A stretch of 64,000 nucleotides of DNA from Mycobacterium senriense (GTDB lineage: Bacteria; Actinomycetota; Actinomycetes; Mycobacteriales; Mycobacteriaceae): the NCBI RefSeq assembly GCF_019668465.1, contig NZ_AP024828.1, positions 2,046,001 to 2,110,000 of the forward strand, in the 5' to 3' direction. Under the pieces are notes generated by a model. The model ran no database searches. It saw nothing but the letters and a program-made list of their open reading frames with translations, and was not told where the DNA came from. Below, in pieces: positions 52,535 through 61,866 of the stretch (positions are counted from its first letter, which is position 1; each line of letters opens with the position of its first letter). The position numbers and the translations under genes are program-made.

Positions 52535-53585
52535 ATGCCGGCTTCCGACGTACGCCGATACGTGATCGTTGGCGCCGGCGCCATCGGCGGCACCCTGGGC
52601 GGATTGCTGGCGCGCGCAGGAACTTCCGCCGTCTTGGTCGCCCGGGGCCGGCATGCCGAGGTGCTGGCGGCCGCCGGTTTGACACTGAGGACGCCCGACG
52701 GCACGTTCCACACCCGTCTCGGTCGCGACGCGGCCCGAGCAGGTGCACCTGACCGAGCGCGACGTGCTGGTCTTCACGACGAAAACGCAGCAACTCGATG
52801 GTGCCCTGCAGGAGTGGGTGGACCGGCCGGTACAGGGGACGAACGGCACCGCGGGCGAACTGCTCCCGGCGATGACTGCGCTCAATGGTGTTGCCGCCGA
52901 GGAGAAAGCGCTTCGGTACTTCGCGCGCGTGTTCGGCATCTGCGTGTGGTTGCCGGCCGTACACCTGGAACCCGGCGAAGTGATCGTGCGGTCGTGGCCG
53001 ATCGCCGGCCAGTTCCACCTCGCACGGTGGCCTGCGGCGGTCACAACCGCGGCCGATGCCGACCTGTTGACCGGCGTCGCCGAGACCTGGAGCGCGGCGG
53101 GCATCCGCACCCGCGTCACGCCCGATGTCGCGCCCTGGAAATACAACAAGCTACTGAGCAACCTGGGAAATGGGGTGGGGGCGCTGACCGCCGGAGCGAC
53201 CGATGCCGGCGAGATCCTGGCCGCGCTACGTGCCGAGGGCGAAGACGTGTTGCGCTACGCCGGAATCGAATTCGTCTCCTTCGAAACCTCGAAAGCGGTG
53301 CGTGCCGACGGACCGACCATCCGTCCGATTCCCGGATGGGACAACGGGTCGAGCAACTCCACCTGGCAGTCGTTCACCCGCAATACCGGCAACGTGGAGA
53401 CCGACTTCTTCAACGGCGAGATCGCCCGGATCGCACGCCGCAATGGCATCGAGGCGCCGCTGAATGCCGCCGTTGCGCGCGCGGTCCGCGTCGCGGTGCG
53501 CGAGGGTGCGGGGCCGGGGCACTACTCGGCGGCGCACCTGGCGCAAATGTTGGGAATCGACGCGAGCGCCGCATCGCCGACCTGA
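52535..53585 (+). pseudogene. Ketopantoate reductase-family (PanE/ApbA) gene with one frameshift
   Basis: ATG 52535 gives the NADP-binding half: VIVGAGAIGGTLGGLLARAG to TLRTPDGTFHT. Near 52715 an extra C in a C run (CACACCCGTC instead of CACACCGTC) throws the frame off. The +1 frame continues VATRPEQVHLTERDVLVFTT through APWKYNKLLSNLGNGVGAL (catalytic Lys and Asn) and HYSAAHLAQ to TGA 53585. Together the parts make a normal ~350-aa ApbA-like protein. The gene is intact but for one base. Confidence 0.82.
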
Positions 53586-53634
53586 TCGGGACGCGATGCG
53601 CCGGACCGGCGCGCGCCGTACCATATCGTTAGCC

Positions 53635-54570
53635 GTGCGAACGAAAGTGCGGCGGCTCAATCGACGATTGGAGGCCGTTGTGGCCCGAAGTGCCGGCGAC
53701 ACCTGGGATATCGTGACGAGTGTCGGCTTCACCGCGTTGGCCGTTTGCGCGGCGCGTGCCCTCGACGCGGCGCTGCGGCCGCCGCTGGCGAACGACGCGT
53801 ATGCCGCGGGCTTCGTCGCTGCTGCCGGTGAGCCGAATCTGATTGCGGCAGTTGACAATGCGGACATGAGTAGCGCCGCGGCGTTCAACGCGCAGTGGGT
53901 GGGGGTGCGGACGCGGTTCTTCGACGCGTTCTTCGCTGATGCCAGTCGAGCCGGAACGCGCCAGGCGGTGATCCTGGCGGCGGGACTGGATTCCCGGGCG
54001 TATCGGCTGGAATGGCCCGCCGGACATACGATTTTCGAGGTCGACCAACCGCGAGTGCTCGAATTCAAGCAGCATGTCCTCGACCGGCAGGGTGCCGTAC
54101 CGTCGACGCGGCGCGTCACCGTCGCAACCGACTTACGCGACGACTGGGCGGGTGAGCTGATTGCGGCGGGGTTCGACCCCGGCCAACCGACGGCATGGGC
54201 CCTTGAGGGCTTGCTGCCGTATCTGCCTGGGGCGGCGCAGGATGCGCTGTTCGACAAGCTGCACCGCCTGTCGGCTGTCGGTAGCCGCCTGGCCGTCGAG
54301 CTCGGACCGGCGCCCGGTGAAGTGCAGGAGTTCGCCGACAACGTCCCCACCATCAGCCAAGACACCGGCCAGCCGGCCGTCGCCAACCTGTGGTACGACG
54401 ATCCGCGCACGGACACCAAAGACTTTCTGGCCCAGCATGGTTGGCAGGTCACGGCCGTCGACCTGGTCGACAAGGCGGCCACCGAGTATGGACGGCCCTT
54501 TCAGGAGTTGCCCGTGGTCTTCGACCGGTTGATGCGCACTAAATTCTTCACCGCCGTCCGCGAAGGCTGA
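53635..54570 (+). CDS. S-adenosylmethionine-dependent methyltransferase, TIGR00027/Rv0146-like
   Basis: 311 aa from GTG 53635. It has SAGDTWDIVTSVGFTALAV, VRTRFFDAFFAD, AVILAAGLDSRAYRL, IFEVDQPRVLEFK and DLRDDWAGEL, the same family as the 28398 gene, with which it shares nearly all motifs. TATCGT is 5 nt before the GTG, so the mRNA may be leaderless. Substrate unknown. The genus carries many paralogues. Confidence 0.9.
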   Translation: MRTKVRRLNRRLEAVVARSAGDTWDIVTSVGFTALAVCAARALDAALRPPLANDAYAAGFVAAAGEPNLIAAVDNADMSSAAAFNAQWVGVRTRFFDAFFADASRAGTRQAVILAAGLDSRAYRLEWPAGHTIFEVDQPRVLEFKQHVLDRQGAVPSTRRVTVATDLRDDWAGELIAAGFDPGQPTAWALEGLLPYLPGAAQDALFDKLHRLSAVGSRLAVELGPAPGEVQEFADNVPTISQDTGQPAVANLWYDDPRTDTKDFLAQHGWQVTAVDLVDKAATEYGRPFQELPVVFDRLMRTKFFTAVREG

Positions 54571-54709
54571 CCGACGAGCGATCTCTGTGGCTGTCATGTG
54601 ACGGACGCTCGTTGTTCGTCCTTTGGTCACCAAGGGGCGGACTGGCTCTGCGAACCTTGACCAACGCATCGGGACCGACGTGTCTCGGCGCCTTGAGGAA
54701 AGGGCCGCC

Positions 54710-57685
54710 ATGACAGAACACTTGCGCGCTTACAACAGTCTCTGGCAGGTCCGCAGCGACTCGTGGTGCCGGCTCGAGGAGGCCGCTGACCGGCTGACCC
54801 GCCCAACCACTACCGGAGATCTCAAAGACAAATGGGCGGGCGCCTGCCAGGAGCTCCTGGCACGCCTGAGCACCCTGGAGCCGTACTGGGCGTATCCGGG
54901 TGCACCCCAATTCGCGCGTATCCAAAGGCTTTTCGCGGCTGGCAGCTATGACAAGTTCGCGCAGGCGGTCGGGCAGATCAACCGGGCACTGACCACCGAG
55001 TCCTACCGCTCAGGGGACGTGGACAACGCCGGCGCTGACGAGCTGGACATGTTCCCTTCCGACCCGCGGCAACTCCTCGAGCATCAACCCGCGACGCAGC
55101 GCGACCGGCCGTATTTCGAGGTGCTCGTCGTGGAGAAGATGACCGAAGAGCAGGAGCGGGCGCTGCGCAACGAGGTTCGTAAATGGCGACGGCCCGACGA
55201 CGAATTCGTCTACGAGCTGGTGGTGGTGTCCAGCGGGGATGAGGCCCTGATTGCGGCACGGCTGAACGTCAACCTGCAGGCGGTGGTGATCCGCCGGCGC
55301 TTTTCCCACCAATCGACCCGGGACCTCTCGGCGCTGTCAGAATTCGTCGACACCGCGGTGTCGGATGAGTTGAACGATCACCAGTCACCCGAAGAGCGCG
55401 CGCAGATCCTGGCGCTCTCGCTGGCGAAATTGCGGCCCGAACTGGACCTCTATTTGATGACCGAGATCGAGGTGGAAGACATCGCCGGGCGACTGGGCCA
55501 GTACTTCCGCCGGGTGTTCCACGCCCGCGAAGGCATGCTCGAGCTGCACCTGTCCATCCTGCAGGGCGTGGCCGCGCGCTACCGCACACCATTTTTCAGC
55601 GCCCTCAAGCAGTACAGCCACCGCCCGACAGGTGTCTTTCACGCGCTCCCGATTTCGCAGGGCAAGTCGATCGTCAACTCCCACTGGATCAAGGACATGG
55701 TGGGTTTCTACGGCCTGGACGTGTTCATGGCCGAGACATCGGCGACATGCGGTGGCCTGGACTCGTTGCTCGAGCCGACCGGCCCCCTGCGCGAGGCCCA
55801 ACAACTCGCGTCGCAAGCCTACGGCTCGCGCCACACCTACTTCGTCACCAACGGAACGTCCACGGCGAACAAGGTTGTCACCCAAGCGCTGGTGGCACCG
55901 GGCGACATCGTGCTGCTCGACCGCAACTGTCATCAGTCGCATCACTACGGGATGATGCTGGCCGGCGCGAATGTCGTTTATTTGGACGCGTATCCGCTCA
56001 ACGAGTACTCGATGTACGGCGCGGTGCCGTTGCGGGAGATCAAATCGAAGCTGCTGGCGCTGCGGCGCGCCGGCAAGCTCGACCGGGTCAAGATGATGTC
56101 GCTGACCAACTGCACCTTCGACGGGGTCGTCTACGACGTAGAGCGGGTCATGCAGGAGTGCCTCGCCATCAAGCCCGATCTGGTCTTCTTGTGGGACGAG
56201 GCGTGGTTCGCCTTCGCGCGGTTCCACCCTGTCTACCGCACCCGCACGGCGATGGCCTCCGCGCGGGCATTGCGCGAGCGGCTCCAGGATCCCGAGTACC
56301 TGAGCCGCTACGAGGAGCAACTGGCCGCCGAGTCCGCCGACCCACCCTCCGACGACGACCTCCTGGACCGTCGGCTGCTCCCGGATCCCGCCCGGGCCCG
56401 GGTACGGGTGTACGCGACCCAGTCGACGCACAAGACGCTCACCGCGCTGCGGCAGGGATCGATGATCCACGTCTTCGATCAAGATTTCGACCAGAAGGTC
56501 GCCGAGCCGTTCCACGAGGCCTACATGGCGCACACGTCGACGTCGCCCAACTACCAGATACTCGCGTCGCTGGATCTCGGCCGCCGTCAGGTGGCGCTGG
56601 AAGGCGTCGAACTGGTGCAGCGGCAGATCGAAAACGCAATGCAGCTACGCGATGCCATCGACAACCACCCACTGCTGAGCAAGTACATGCGCTGCCTGCG
56701 CACATCGGACCTGATCCCGGAGGAGTACCGGCCATCGGCTATCGCCCAGCCGCTGCGCTCCGGCCTGCGCAACATGATGGCGGCCTGGGGTCAAGACGAG
56801 TTCGTGCTGGATCCGTCCCGGATCACGTTGTTCATCGGGCTCACCGGCTATGACGGCGACACCTTCAAGCGTCAGCAGCTGATGGACCGCTACGGAATCC
56901 AGATCAACAAGACGTCGCGCAACAGCGTGTTGTTCATGACCAACATCGGCACCACCCGCAGCTCGGTTGCGTTCCTGGTGGAAGTGCTGGTGAACATCGC
57001 CCGCGAGCTGGATCAGAATATCTCCGAGATGAGCCTCGGAGAACGCGAGCATTTCGAGCGCGCGGTCTTTCGCCTCACCGAAATGTCCTTGCCGCTACCG
57101 AATTTCAGCGGATTTCATCCCGCATTCCGGGATCACAGCGGAACCGAACCGACGCCCGAGGGAGATGTGCGCCGCGGGTTCTACCTGTCCTACGACGACA
57201 CCAACTGCGAATACCTCACCGGCGAGCAGGTCGTGGAGAAACTGGATGCGGGCGTCGACGTCGTGTCGGCGACCTACGTAACGCCCTACCCGCCGGGATT
57301 TCCGGTCCTGGTGCCCGGGCAGGTGTTCAGCCGGGAGATCCTGCAATTCATGCGGGATCTCGACACCCCCGAGATCCATGGCTATCTACCGGATTTCGGC
57401 TACCGCGTCTACACCGAGAAGGCCATCGAGATGGTCAGCCAGTCCGTCGGCCGGGCGTCCAACGGCGACCGCCTCGCGGACACCGCGCCCGCTCCCGCGT
57501 CAGGGAAGGCGCCGAAGAAAAAGTCGGCGAAGCGCGACAACCCCGACCGGGGCGGCAACCTCCCCGAGGTCGGGCACGACGAACTGCTGGGCCGACAGCA
57601 GCCCGGCGATGGCCTGACCGCGCCCGTCGCGCCAAGCGGAAACGGTGTCCCCGAGGTGGGGGCGGACGAACTCACCGGCGGGTAG
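54710..57685 (+). CDS. Ornithine/lysine/arginine decarboxylase (PLP-dependent, Rv2531c-like)
   Basis: 991 aa. N-terminal response-regulator-like wing domain (residues ~130-250), then the PLP domain: GVFHALPISQGKSIVNSHW (near), FVTNGTSTANKVVTQALV, FLWDEAWFAFARF and the Schiff-base Lys in YATQSTHKTLTALRQGSM, then TSPNYQILASLD and a C-terminal domain to ~930. It decarboxylates a basic amino acid, giving an amine and raising pH. The tail is Lys/Ala/Pro-rich and repeats PEVGxDEL twice. It ends inside the PadR gene on the other strand (14-nt overlap). ATG after GAGGAAAGGG. Confidence 0.92.
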   Translation: MTEHLRAYNSLWQVRSDSWCRLEEAADRLTRPTTTGDLKDKWAGACQELLARLSTLEPYWAYPGAPQFARIQRLFAAGSYDKFAQAVGQINRALTTESYRSGDVDNAGADELDMFPSDPRQLLEHQPATQRDRPYFEVLVVEKMTEEQERALRNEVRKWRRPDDEFVYELVVVSSGDEALIAARLNVNLQAVVIRRRFSHQSTRDLSALSEFVDTAVSDELNDHQSPEERAQILALSLAKLRPELDLYLMTEIEVEDIAGRLGQYFRRVFHAREGMLELHLSILQGVAARYRTPFFSALKQYSHRPTGVFHALPISQGKSIVNSHWIKDMVGFYGLDVFMAETSATCGGLDSLLEPTGPLREAQQLASQAYGSRHTYFVTNGTSTANKVVTQALVAPGDIVLLDRNCHQSHHYGMMLAGANVVYLDAYPLNEYSMYGAVPLREIKSKLLALRRAGKLDRVKMMSLTNCTFDGVVYDVERVMQECLAIKPDLVFLWDEAWFAFARFHPVYRTRTAMASARALRERLQDPEYLSRYEEQLAAESADPPSDDDLLDRRLLPDPARARVRVYATQSTHKTLTALRQGSMIHVFDQDFDQKVAEPFHEAYMAHTSTSPNYQILASLDLGRRQVALEGVELVQRQIENAMQLRDAIDNHPLLSKYMRCLRTSDLIPEEYRPSAIAQPLRSGLRNMMAAWGQDEFVLDPSRITLFIGLTGYDGDTFKRQQLMDRYGIQINKTSRNSVLFMTNIGTTRSSVAFLVEVLVNIARELDQNISEMSLGEREHFERAVFRLTEMSLPLPNFSGFHPAFRDHSGTEPTPEGDVRRGFYLSYDDTNCEYLTGEQVVEKLDAGVDVVSATYVTPYPPGFPVLVPGQVFSREILQFMRDLDTPEIHGYLPDFGYRVYTEKAIEMVSQSVGRASNGDRLADTAPAPASGKAPKKKSAKRDNPDRGGNLPEVGHDELLGRQQPGDGLTAPVAPSGNGVPEVGADELTGG

Positions 57686-58277
57686 CGGCCCGGCGCCGTG
57701 ACCGCCCGGTGCGCGCGGCGCCGGCCGACAAGCGGGCGTCGACGATGCTCAGCGCGCGTTCGGCCCATCGAATGTTCTCCTCTTCAAACGAGATTCCACG
57801 CGTCAGCGTCAGGTACGGGCCAACTCGTTCGGCCTGGGCGAGGTAGTCCTCTTCGCTACGGCCGTCCAGCATTCGCGTCCGCAACCGTTCGTAGCGTTGC
57901 ACTTTGGCGCTCGCCCAGTCCCGTCGTTCGCGAATGAATTCGCGGACGGCGTCGACGTCTCCGGCGTCGGCGGCCTGGACCTTGACCAGCAATTCATCAC
58001 GGATGACCGACGGCTTCGGTGCTCTCGCCGTGAACTGCCGGATAGCATCACGGCCGGCGTCGGTCAGCGAGAACATGCGCTTGTTGGGCCGGCGTTCTTG
58101 CTGCACGATCCGGGCCTGGATGAGACCCTGCTCGGCGAGCCGGTCGAGTTCGCGATACAGCTGCTGCGGGGTGGCCGGCCAGAAGTTCGCGACCGAGGCA
58201 TCGAAGTCTTTGGCCAGGTCGTACCCGGATGATTCGCCCTCGAGCAGGGCGGCCAACACCGCGTCACGCAGCGACAT
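57672..58277 (-). CDS. PadR-family transcription regulator
   Basis: 201 aa. Winged HTH at the N-terminus: MSLRDAVLAALLEGESSGYD, YRELDRLAEQGLIQARIVQQ, ERRPNKRMFSLTDAGRDAI; then a long coiled C-terminal domain (Vir_act_alpha_C-like) for dimerisation. It responds to phenolic or drug-like ligands in characterised members. It is divergent from the SnoaL/LLM pair across two candidate operators and its 3' end overlaps the decarboxylase gene. Confidence 0.9.
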   Translation of the reverse strand: MSLRDAVLAALLEGESSGYDLAKDFDASVANFWPATPQQLYRELDRLAEQGLIQARIVQQERRPNKRMFSLTDAGRDAIRQFTARAPKPSVIRDELLVKVQAADAGDVDAVREFIRERRDWASAKVQRYERLRTRMLDGRSEEDYLAQAERVGPYLTLTRGISFEEENIRWAERALSIVDARLSAGAARTGRSRRRAATRR

Positions 58278-58295
58278 CGATCGATGCTACAACGA

Positions 58296-58325
58296 TGCGA
58301 TTATTCAACAAAGTGATTAATCGCA
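58296..58325. promoter_or_regulatory. Inverted repeat, candidate PadR operator 1
   Basis: TGCGATTA (58296-58303) and TAATCGCA (58318-58325): perfect 8-bp arms 14 nt apart, beginning 18 nt upstream of the PadR ATG (minus strand, 58277). It fits autoregulation. Confidence 0.55.
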
Positions 58326-58370
58326 CTCTGGACATCGGGTGGCGGGCGCCCTAGCGTCGATCCCACCTAC

Positions 58371-58382
58371 TCAACTAGTTGA
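58371..58382. promoter_or_regulatory. Perfect 12-bp palindrome TCAACTAGTTGA, candidate operator 2
   Basis: The 12-mer is a perfect palindrome located 16 nt before the ATG of the SnoaL-like gene. A possible -35 TTGACT overlaps its right arm. The two palindromes together bracket the divergent promoters and are probably bound by the PadR protein or a second regulator. Confidence 0.55.
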
Positions 58383-58398
58383 CTATGCGAGGTCACCG

Positions 58399-58821
58399 AT
58401 GCACCCGTTCCGCAAGGCCGTCGAGGAGCGCGACGAGAAGCGCATCCAGGCGATGCTGGCCGACACCGTGGTGTTCACCAGCCCGGTGGCGTTCAAGCCC
58501 TACGTCGGCAAGCCGATCACCGCCGCCATCCTGCGCGGCGTGTTACGCATCTTCGAGGACTTCCACTACATCCGCGAGATCCACGACCCGAGCGGGCGCG
58601 ATCACGCCTTCGTATTCGAGACCGGGATAATCGGGGCGCCGGGGGTGAAGATCACCGGCTGCGACTTCCTGCACTTCGACGACGACGGTCGGATCGACGA
58701 CTTCATGGTGATGGTGCGGCCCCTGTCAGGCGCGACAGCGCTTTCCGAGGCGATGGGTGCCCAGTTCGATCGCATCCAGCAGGAGGCGCTCGAATTGGCC
58801 AATCAATCCGGTAGCGCGTAG
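58399..58821 (+). CDS. SnoaL-like/NTF2-fold protein
   Basis: 140 aa. RKAVEERDEKRIQAMLADTVVFTSPV, YIREIHDPSGRDHAFVFET, then CDFLHFDDDGRIDDFMVMVRPL, a typical SnoaL barrel with the conserved H-D-D-x-G-I. It probably binds or transforms a small hydrophobic substrate. GAGG precedes the ATG. Five nucleotides downstream is the F420-dependent LLM enzyme, so the two likely act on the same compound under PadR. Confidence 0.82.
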   Translation: MHPFRKAVEERDEKRIQAMLADTVVFTSPVAFKPYVGKPITAAILRGVLRIFEDFHYIREIHDPSGRDHAFVFETGIIGAPGVKITGCDFLHFDDDGRIDDFMVMVRPLSGATALSEAMGAQFDRIQQEALELANQSGSA

Positions 58822-58826
58822 AAGTA

Positions 58827-59870
58827 ATGACCATGCGGATTGGGCTGAGCATCAATTATGCGGGCGGGTTCAAGGACGTGGCCGCCGAAGTGGCCGACCT
58901 CGAGCGCGCCGGACTGGACATTGTCTTTGTCCCCGAGGCGTATTCGTTCGACGCGGTGAGCGCGCTGGGTTACCTGGCCGCGAGCACCGAACGCGTCGGG
59001 TTGGCCTCGGGCATCCTGCAGCTGTACACCCGGACCCCCACGCTGACCGCGATGACGGCGGCCGGCCTGGATTACGTCTCCGACGGCCGGTTCACCCTCG
59101 GCCTGGGCGCCTCCGGCCCGCAGGTCATCGAAGGCTTCCATGGTGTTCCCTACGATGCACCGATCGGCCGGACTCGCGAGGTCATCGAGATCTGTCGGCA
59201 GGTGTGGCGGCGCGAGACCGTGCAACATCAGGGCAAGCACTACACGATCCCGCTGCCCACCGACCGGGGAACCGGGCTGGGTAAGCCGCTCAAGCTGATC
59301 AATCAGCCTGTCCGCGAGCGCATTCCGGTGCTGGTGGCAGCGCTGGGGCCCAAGAACGTCGAACTGGCGGCCGAGATCGCCGAGGGCTGGCAGCCGATCT
59401 TCTATCTGCCAGAAAAGGCGCAGGACGTGTGGGGGGATGCTCTGGCCGCCGGCCGGGCCAAGCGCGACCCCGACCTGGGTGAGCTCGACATCTATGCCGG
59501 CCCCGTGCTGGCGATCGGTGAAAACGTGGAGCCGCTAAGGGAGTTCGTCAAACCGCACCTGGCGCTTTACATCGGTGGGATGGGCGCCAAGGGCAAGAAT
59601 TTCTACCACGCCCTGGCCACAAAATACGGCTACGGCCCCCAAGCCGACCGGATTCAAGAGCTTTACCTGGCCGGTGACAAAGACGGCGCCGCCAAGGTGG
59701 TGCCCGACGATCTGGTGCGAGACGTCAACCTGATCGGTAGCCGCGAATTCGTCAAGGAACGCCTTGCGGCGTTCCGCGAGGCGGGGGTGACCACCCTCAA
59801 CGTGGCGCCCATTGCGTCCACGACGGCTGAGCGGATCAAGCTGATCGAGACGCTGCGCCAATTGGTTTGA
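58827..59870 (+). CDS. LLM-class F420-dependent oxidoreductase (TIGR03559/Rv3520c-like)
   Basis: 347 aa. GLSINYAGGFKDVAAEVADLE, RAGLDIVFVPEAYSFDAVSAL, GILQLYTRTPTLTAMTAAGLD, then RFTLGLGASGPQVIEGFHG and PVLVAALGPKNVELAAEIAE, the luciferase TIM barrel with the F420 subgroup markers. It is coupled to the SnoaL gene 5 nt upstream. Likely oxidises or reduces a secondary alcohol/ketone or enone; the substrate is unknown. Confidence 0.9.
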   Translation: MTMRIGLSINYAGGFKDVAAEVADLERAGLDIVFVPEAYSFDAVSALGYLAASTERVGLASGILQLYTRTPTLTAMTAAGLDYVSDGRFTLGLGASGPQVIEGFHGVPYDAPIGRTREVIEICRQVWRRETVQHQGKHYTIPLPTDRGTGLGKPLKLINQPVRERIPVLVAALGPKNVELAAEIAEGWQPIFYLPEKAQDVWGDALAAGRAKRDPDLGELDIYAGPVLAIGENVEPLREFVKPHLALYIGGMGAKGKNFYHALATKYGYGPQADRIQELYLAGDKDGAAKVVPDDLVRDVNLIGSREFVKERLAAFREAGVTTLNVAPIASTTAERIKLIETLRQLV

Positions 59871-59893
59871 TCGCCGCCGCTGAGCCCGGCCGA

Positions 59894-61111
59894 TCACTCC
59901 TGCCGGTGACTGTCCCGTCGTAACCGCACCGCTCTGGCGACCGCCGTCACCGACGCCAGCGCCGCCATCACCGACAGGATCACGACCGAGGCCGCGGACC
60001 CGACGGTGGCCAGGAACAGCGGCAGCGCGAAGCCGATGTACGTAACGACGTAGAACACCCCGGTCAGCGCGCCGCGCAGGTGCGGCGGCGCGGCGGCCTC
60101 CAGGTCGATCAATCCTTCGCGCAGGCACAGCCCCGACGCGCAGCCGAGGGCAAGCAATAGCGGCAGGCCCAGCGCCGGGGTCAGCGTGGGCGGCGCGATC
60201 GCGGCGGTCGCGTAGCCGAGCGCGGCCAGCACCGCACCCGCCGTTCCGGCCTGCGGGCCCCACCGCAGCGCGCGGGCCAGTATCTGCACGACGCCGCTGA
60301 CACCGTTGACGATCAGGGTGGCCGTGCCCGCCGCCATCGGGGCCGCGAGCGCCGTATGCAACCGGGTGGGGATGGTGACGAATCCCAGTGTCGCCGAGGC
60401 GTACACCCACGGCGCGAGCGGCATGGCCCAACTCAGGGCCCGGCTGAATCCGTTCACCGCCGGGGCCACCCGTACCGAGTCGTAGTGCGTCGCCGTTCCG
60501 GCCACGTCGGTGCGCCTTGCCGTGACCGCGACGGCCGACACTGCCAGCACGACGATGGCGGCGGCGACACCGAACGACACCCGGATGCCCGATCGTCCGG
60601 CCAACACGATGAACCCGCCGGCGAAGGGCCCGAGGGCGAAGCCGGCGGTCAGCACCGCTCCGGCGGTCGCGGCACTCGCGGAGCCTCTCAGATCCGAGGC
60701 CCATGCGGTGCACGAGCTGATGGCCAGGCCCACACCGATCCCGACGATCAGGCGACCCACCAGCAGAGCGCCCGTGTGCTGGGACAGCAGCATCACCGCC
60801 GTCCCCAACAGGGCGGCCGACGAGCCCGCGAGCGCCACCGGCCGGCGGCCGAGCGGGTCCGACGCGCGACCGCCCACGAGCAACCCGGGCAGCAGCCCCA
60901 GCGCGTAAATGCCGAAGATCCCGTCGAGCACGGCCGTGCTGAGGTGCTCGGTGTCGCTGATCACCGGCATCAACCCGACGAAGTGGTTGGCGACCCACCC
61001 CGTGGCCAGCAGCAGCGCCAACACGCTGACGAACAGCGCCTGGGTCCCCGCCGGCTCGCGTGTCGACCGGGCACCGCCACGGTGGCCGGTGCGCACATTC
61101 GGCGAGGTCAC
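59894..61111 (-). CDS. MFS transporter
   Basis: 405 aa, 12 helices with motif A GLLVGGRASDPLGRRPVALAG, DxxGR at helix 2-3, and LIVGIGVGLAISSCTAWASD (antiporter-like helix 5 region). It looks like a DHA1-type drug/metabolite exporter. GTG start at 61111. It is alone on its strand and converges with the LLM gene. Confidence 0.85.
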   Translation of the reverse strand: MTSPNVRTGHRGGARSTREPAGTQALFVSVLALLLATGWVANHFVGLMPVISDTEHLSTAVLDGIFGIYALGLLPGLLVGGRASDPLGRRPVALAGSSAALLGTAVMLLSQHTGALLVGRLIVGIGVGLAISSCTAWASDLRGSASAATAGAVLTAGFALGPFAGGFIVLAGRSGIRVSFGVAAAIVVLAVSAVAVTARRTDVAGTATHYDSVRVAPAVNGFSRALSWAMPLAPWVYASATLGFVTIPTRLHTALAAPMAAGTATLIVNGVSGVVQILARALRWGPQAGTAGAVLAALGYATAAIAPPTLTPALGLPLLLALGCASGLCLREGLIDLEAAAPPHLRGALTGVFYVVTYIGFALPLFLATVGSAASVVILSVMAALASVTAVARAVRLRRDSHRQE

Positions 61112-61356
61112 GGATCTCCTCTCCTCCCGAACTCAGAGTGCATGCGCGGCCGACCGACGATGGTAGAACGCGGTGTCACCTGGGCGGTTATTCCCGCTGG
61201 AGGCGATCACACCGCGTTAGACACCTCGATGTCACTTGAATTTCGCCGTCCAACGCGCGCCTGCAAACACGGCGAGCGCGGGTTCGGATGCCTCTTCGGG
61301 GTTTGAAATCAGGCGATTTGGTGTACTGGTACCACTACTCGCACCCAGGAAGGCAA

Positions 61357-61638
61357 ATGATGAAGTACATTGCGGCAGCCACGATCGCGATCTCCGTCTT
61401 GCTGTCCAGCGCGTGTTCGGCCTCACAGGTCATCAACACCGGCGGCGACACGAAGTGCAAAGATTTCACGACGCAGGACGAGAAGAAGCAGAACGACGAA
61501 GTCAGCAAGATGCTCAAAGACAAGAGCGGTGCCGACCCGACCAATGTGGAGATTTCCGCAACGCGGCTCTCGGCGATGACGTACTGCCAGACGCTCGGCA
61601 AGCCCGACACCAAGATCTCCGAGGCGCCACACGGCTGA
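61357..61638 (+). CDS. HdeA-like acid-stress lipoprotein
   Basis: 93 aa. ATIAISVLLSSACSASQ gives a lipobox (SSAC). The mature part has TKCKDFTTQDEKKQNDEVSK and MTYCQTLGKP, with two Cys placed to make the single disulfide of HdeA, and many charged residues. HdeA is a periplasmic chaperone that unfolds at low pH. In mycobacteria related lipoproteins are surface-exposed. AGGAAGG precedes the ATG pair (61357/61360). Confidence 0.7.
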   Translation: MMKYIAAATIAISVLLSSACSASQVINTGGDTKCKDFTTQDEKKQNDEVSKMLKDKSGADPTNVEISATRLSAMTYCQTLGKPDTKISEAPHG

Positions 61639-61866
61639 CGGCCGCCGGGTCGCGCAGCCGGTTCCCGATTGGGAGCCGGGCCGGACGCAATCGCCAACGG
61701 CGTAGCCGGAATTCGCGGCGAGCGACGTGATGGTGGCCACTACTGCGCGACCCCGGGTGCAAATCTGCAGTTGGCCCGAGTTCATCGGGCGGACCAGGGC
61801 CGCGATTGAAATCATGACCACCTGAAAACCTTCCCGCCCTGTCGGGAGCTTCCTAGGCTGCGCGGG

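Noticed and set aside
61423..61821. 132-aa minus-strand frame beside the HdeA-like gene
   Set aside because: It overlaps the lipoprotein antisense and has no ribosome site; only its first ~60 residues are in free space and show no domain.
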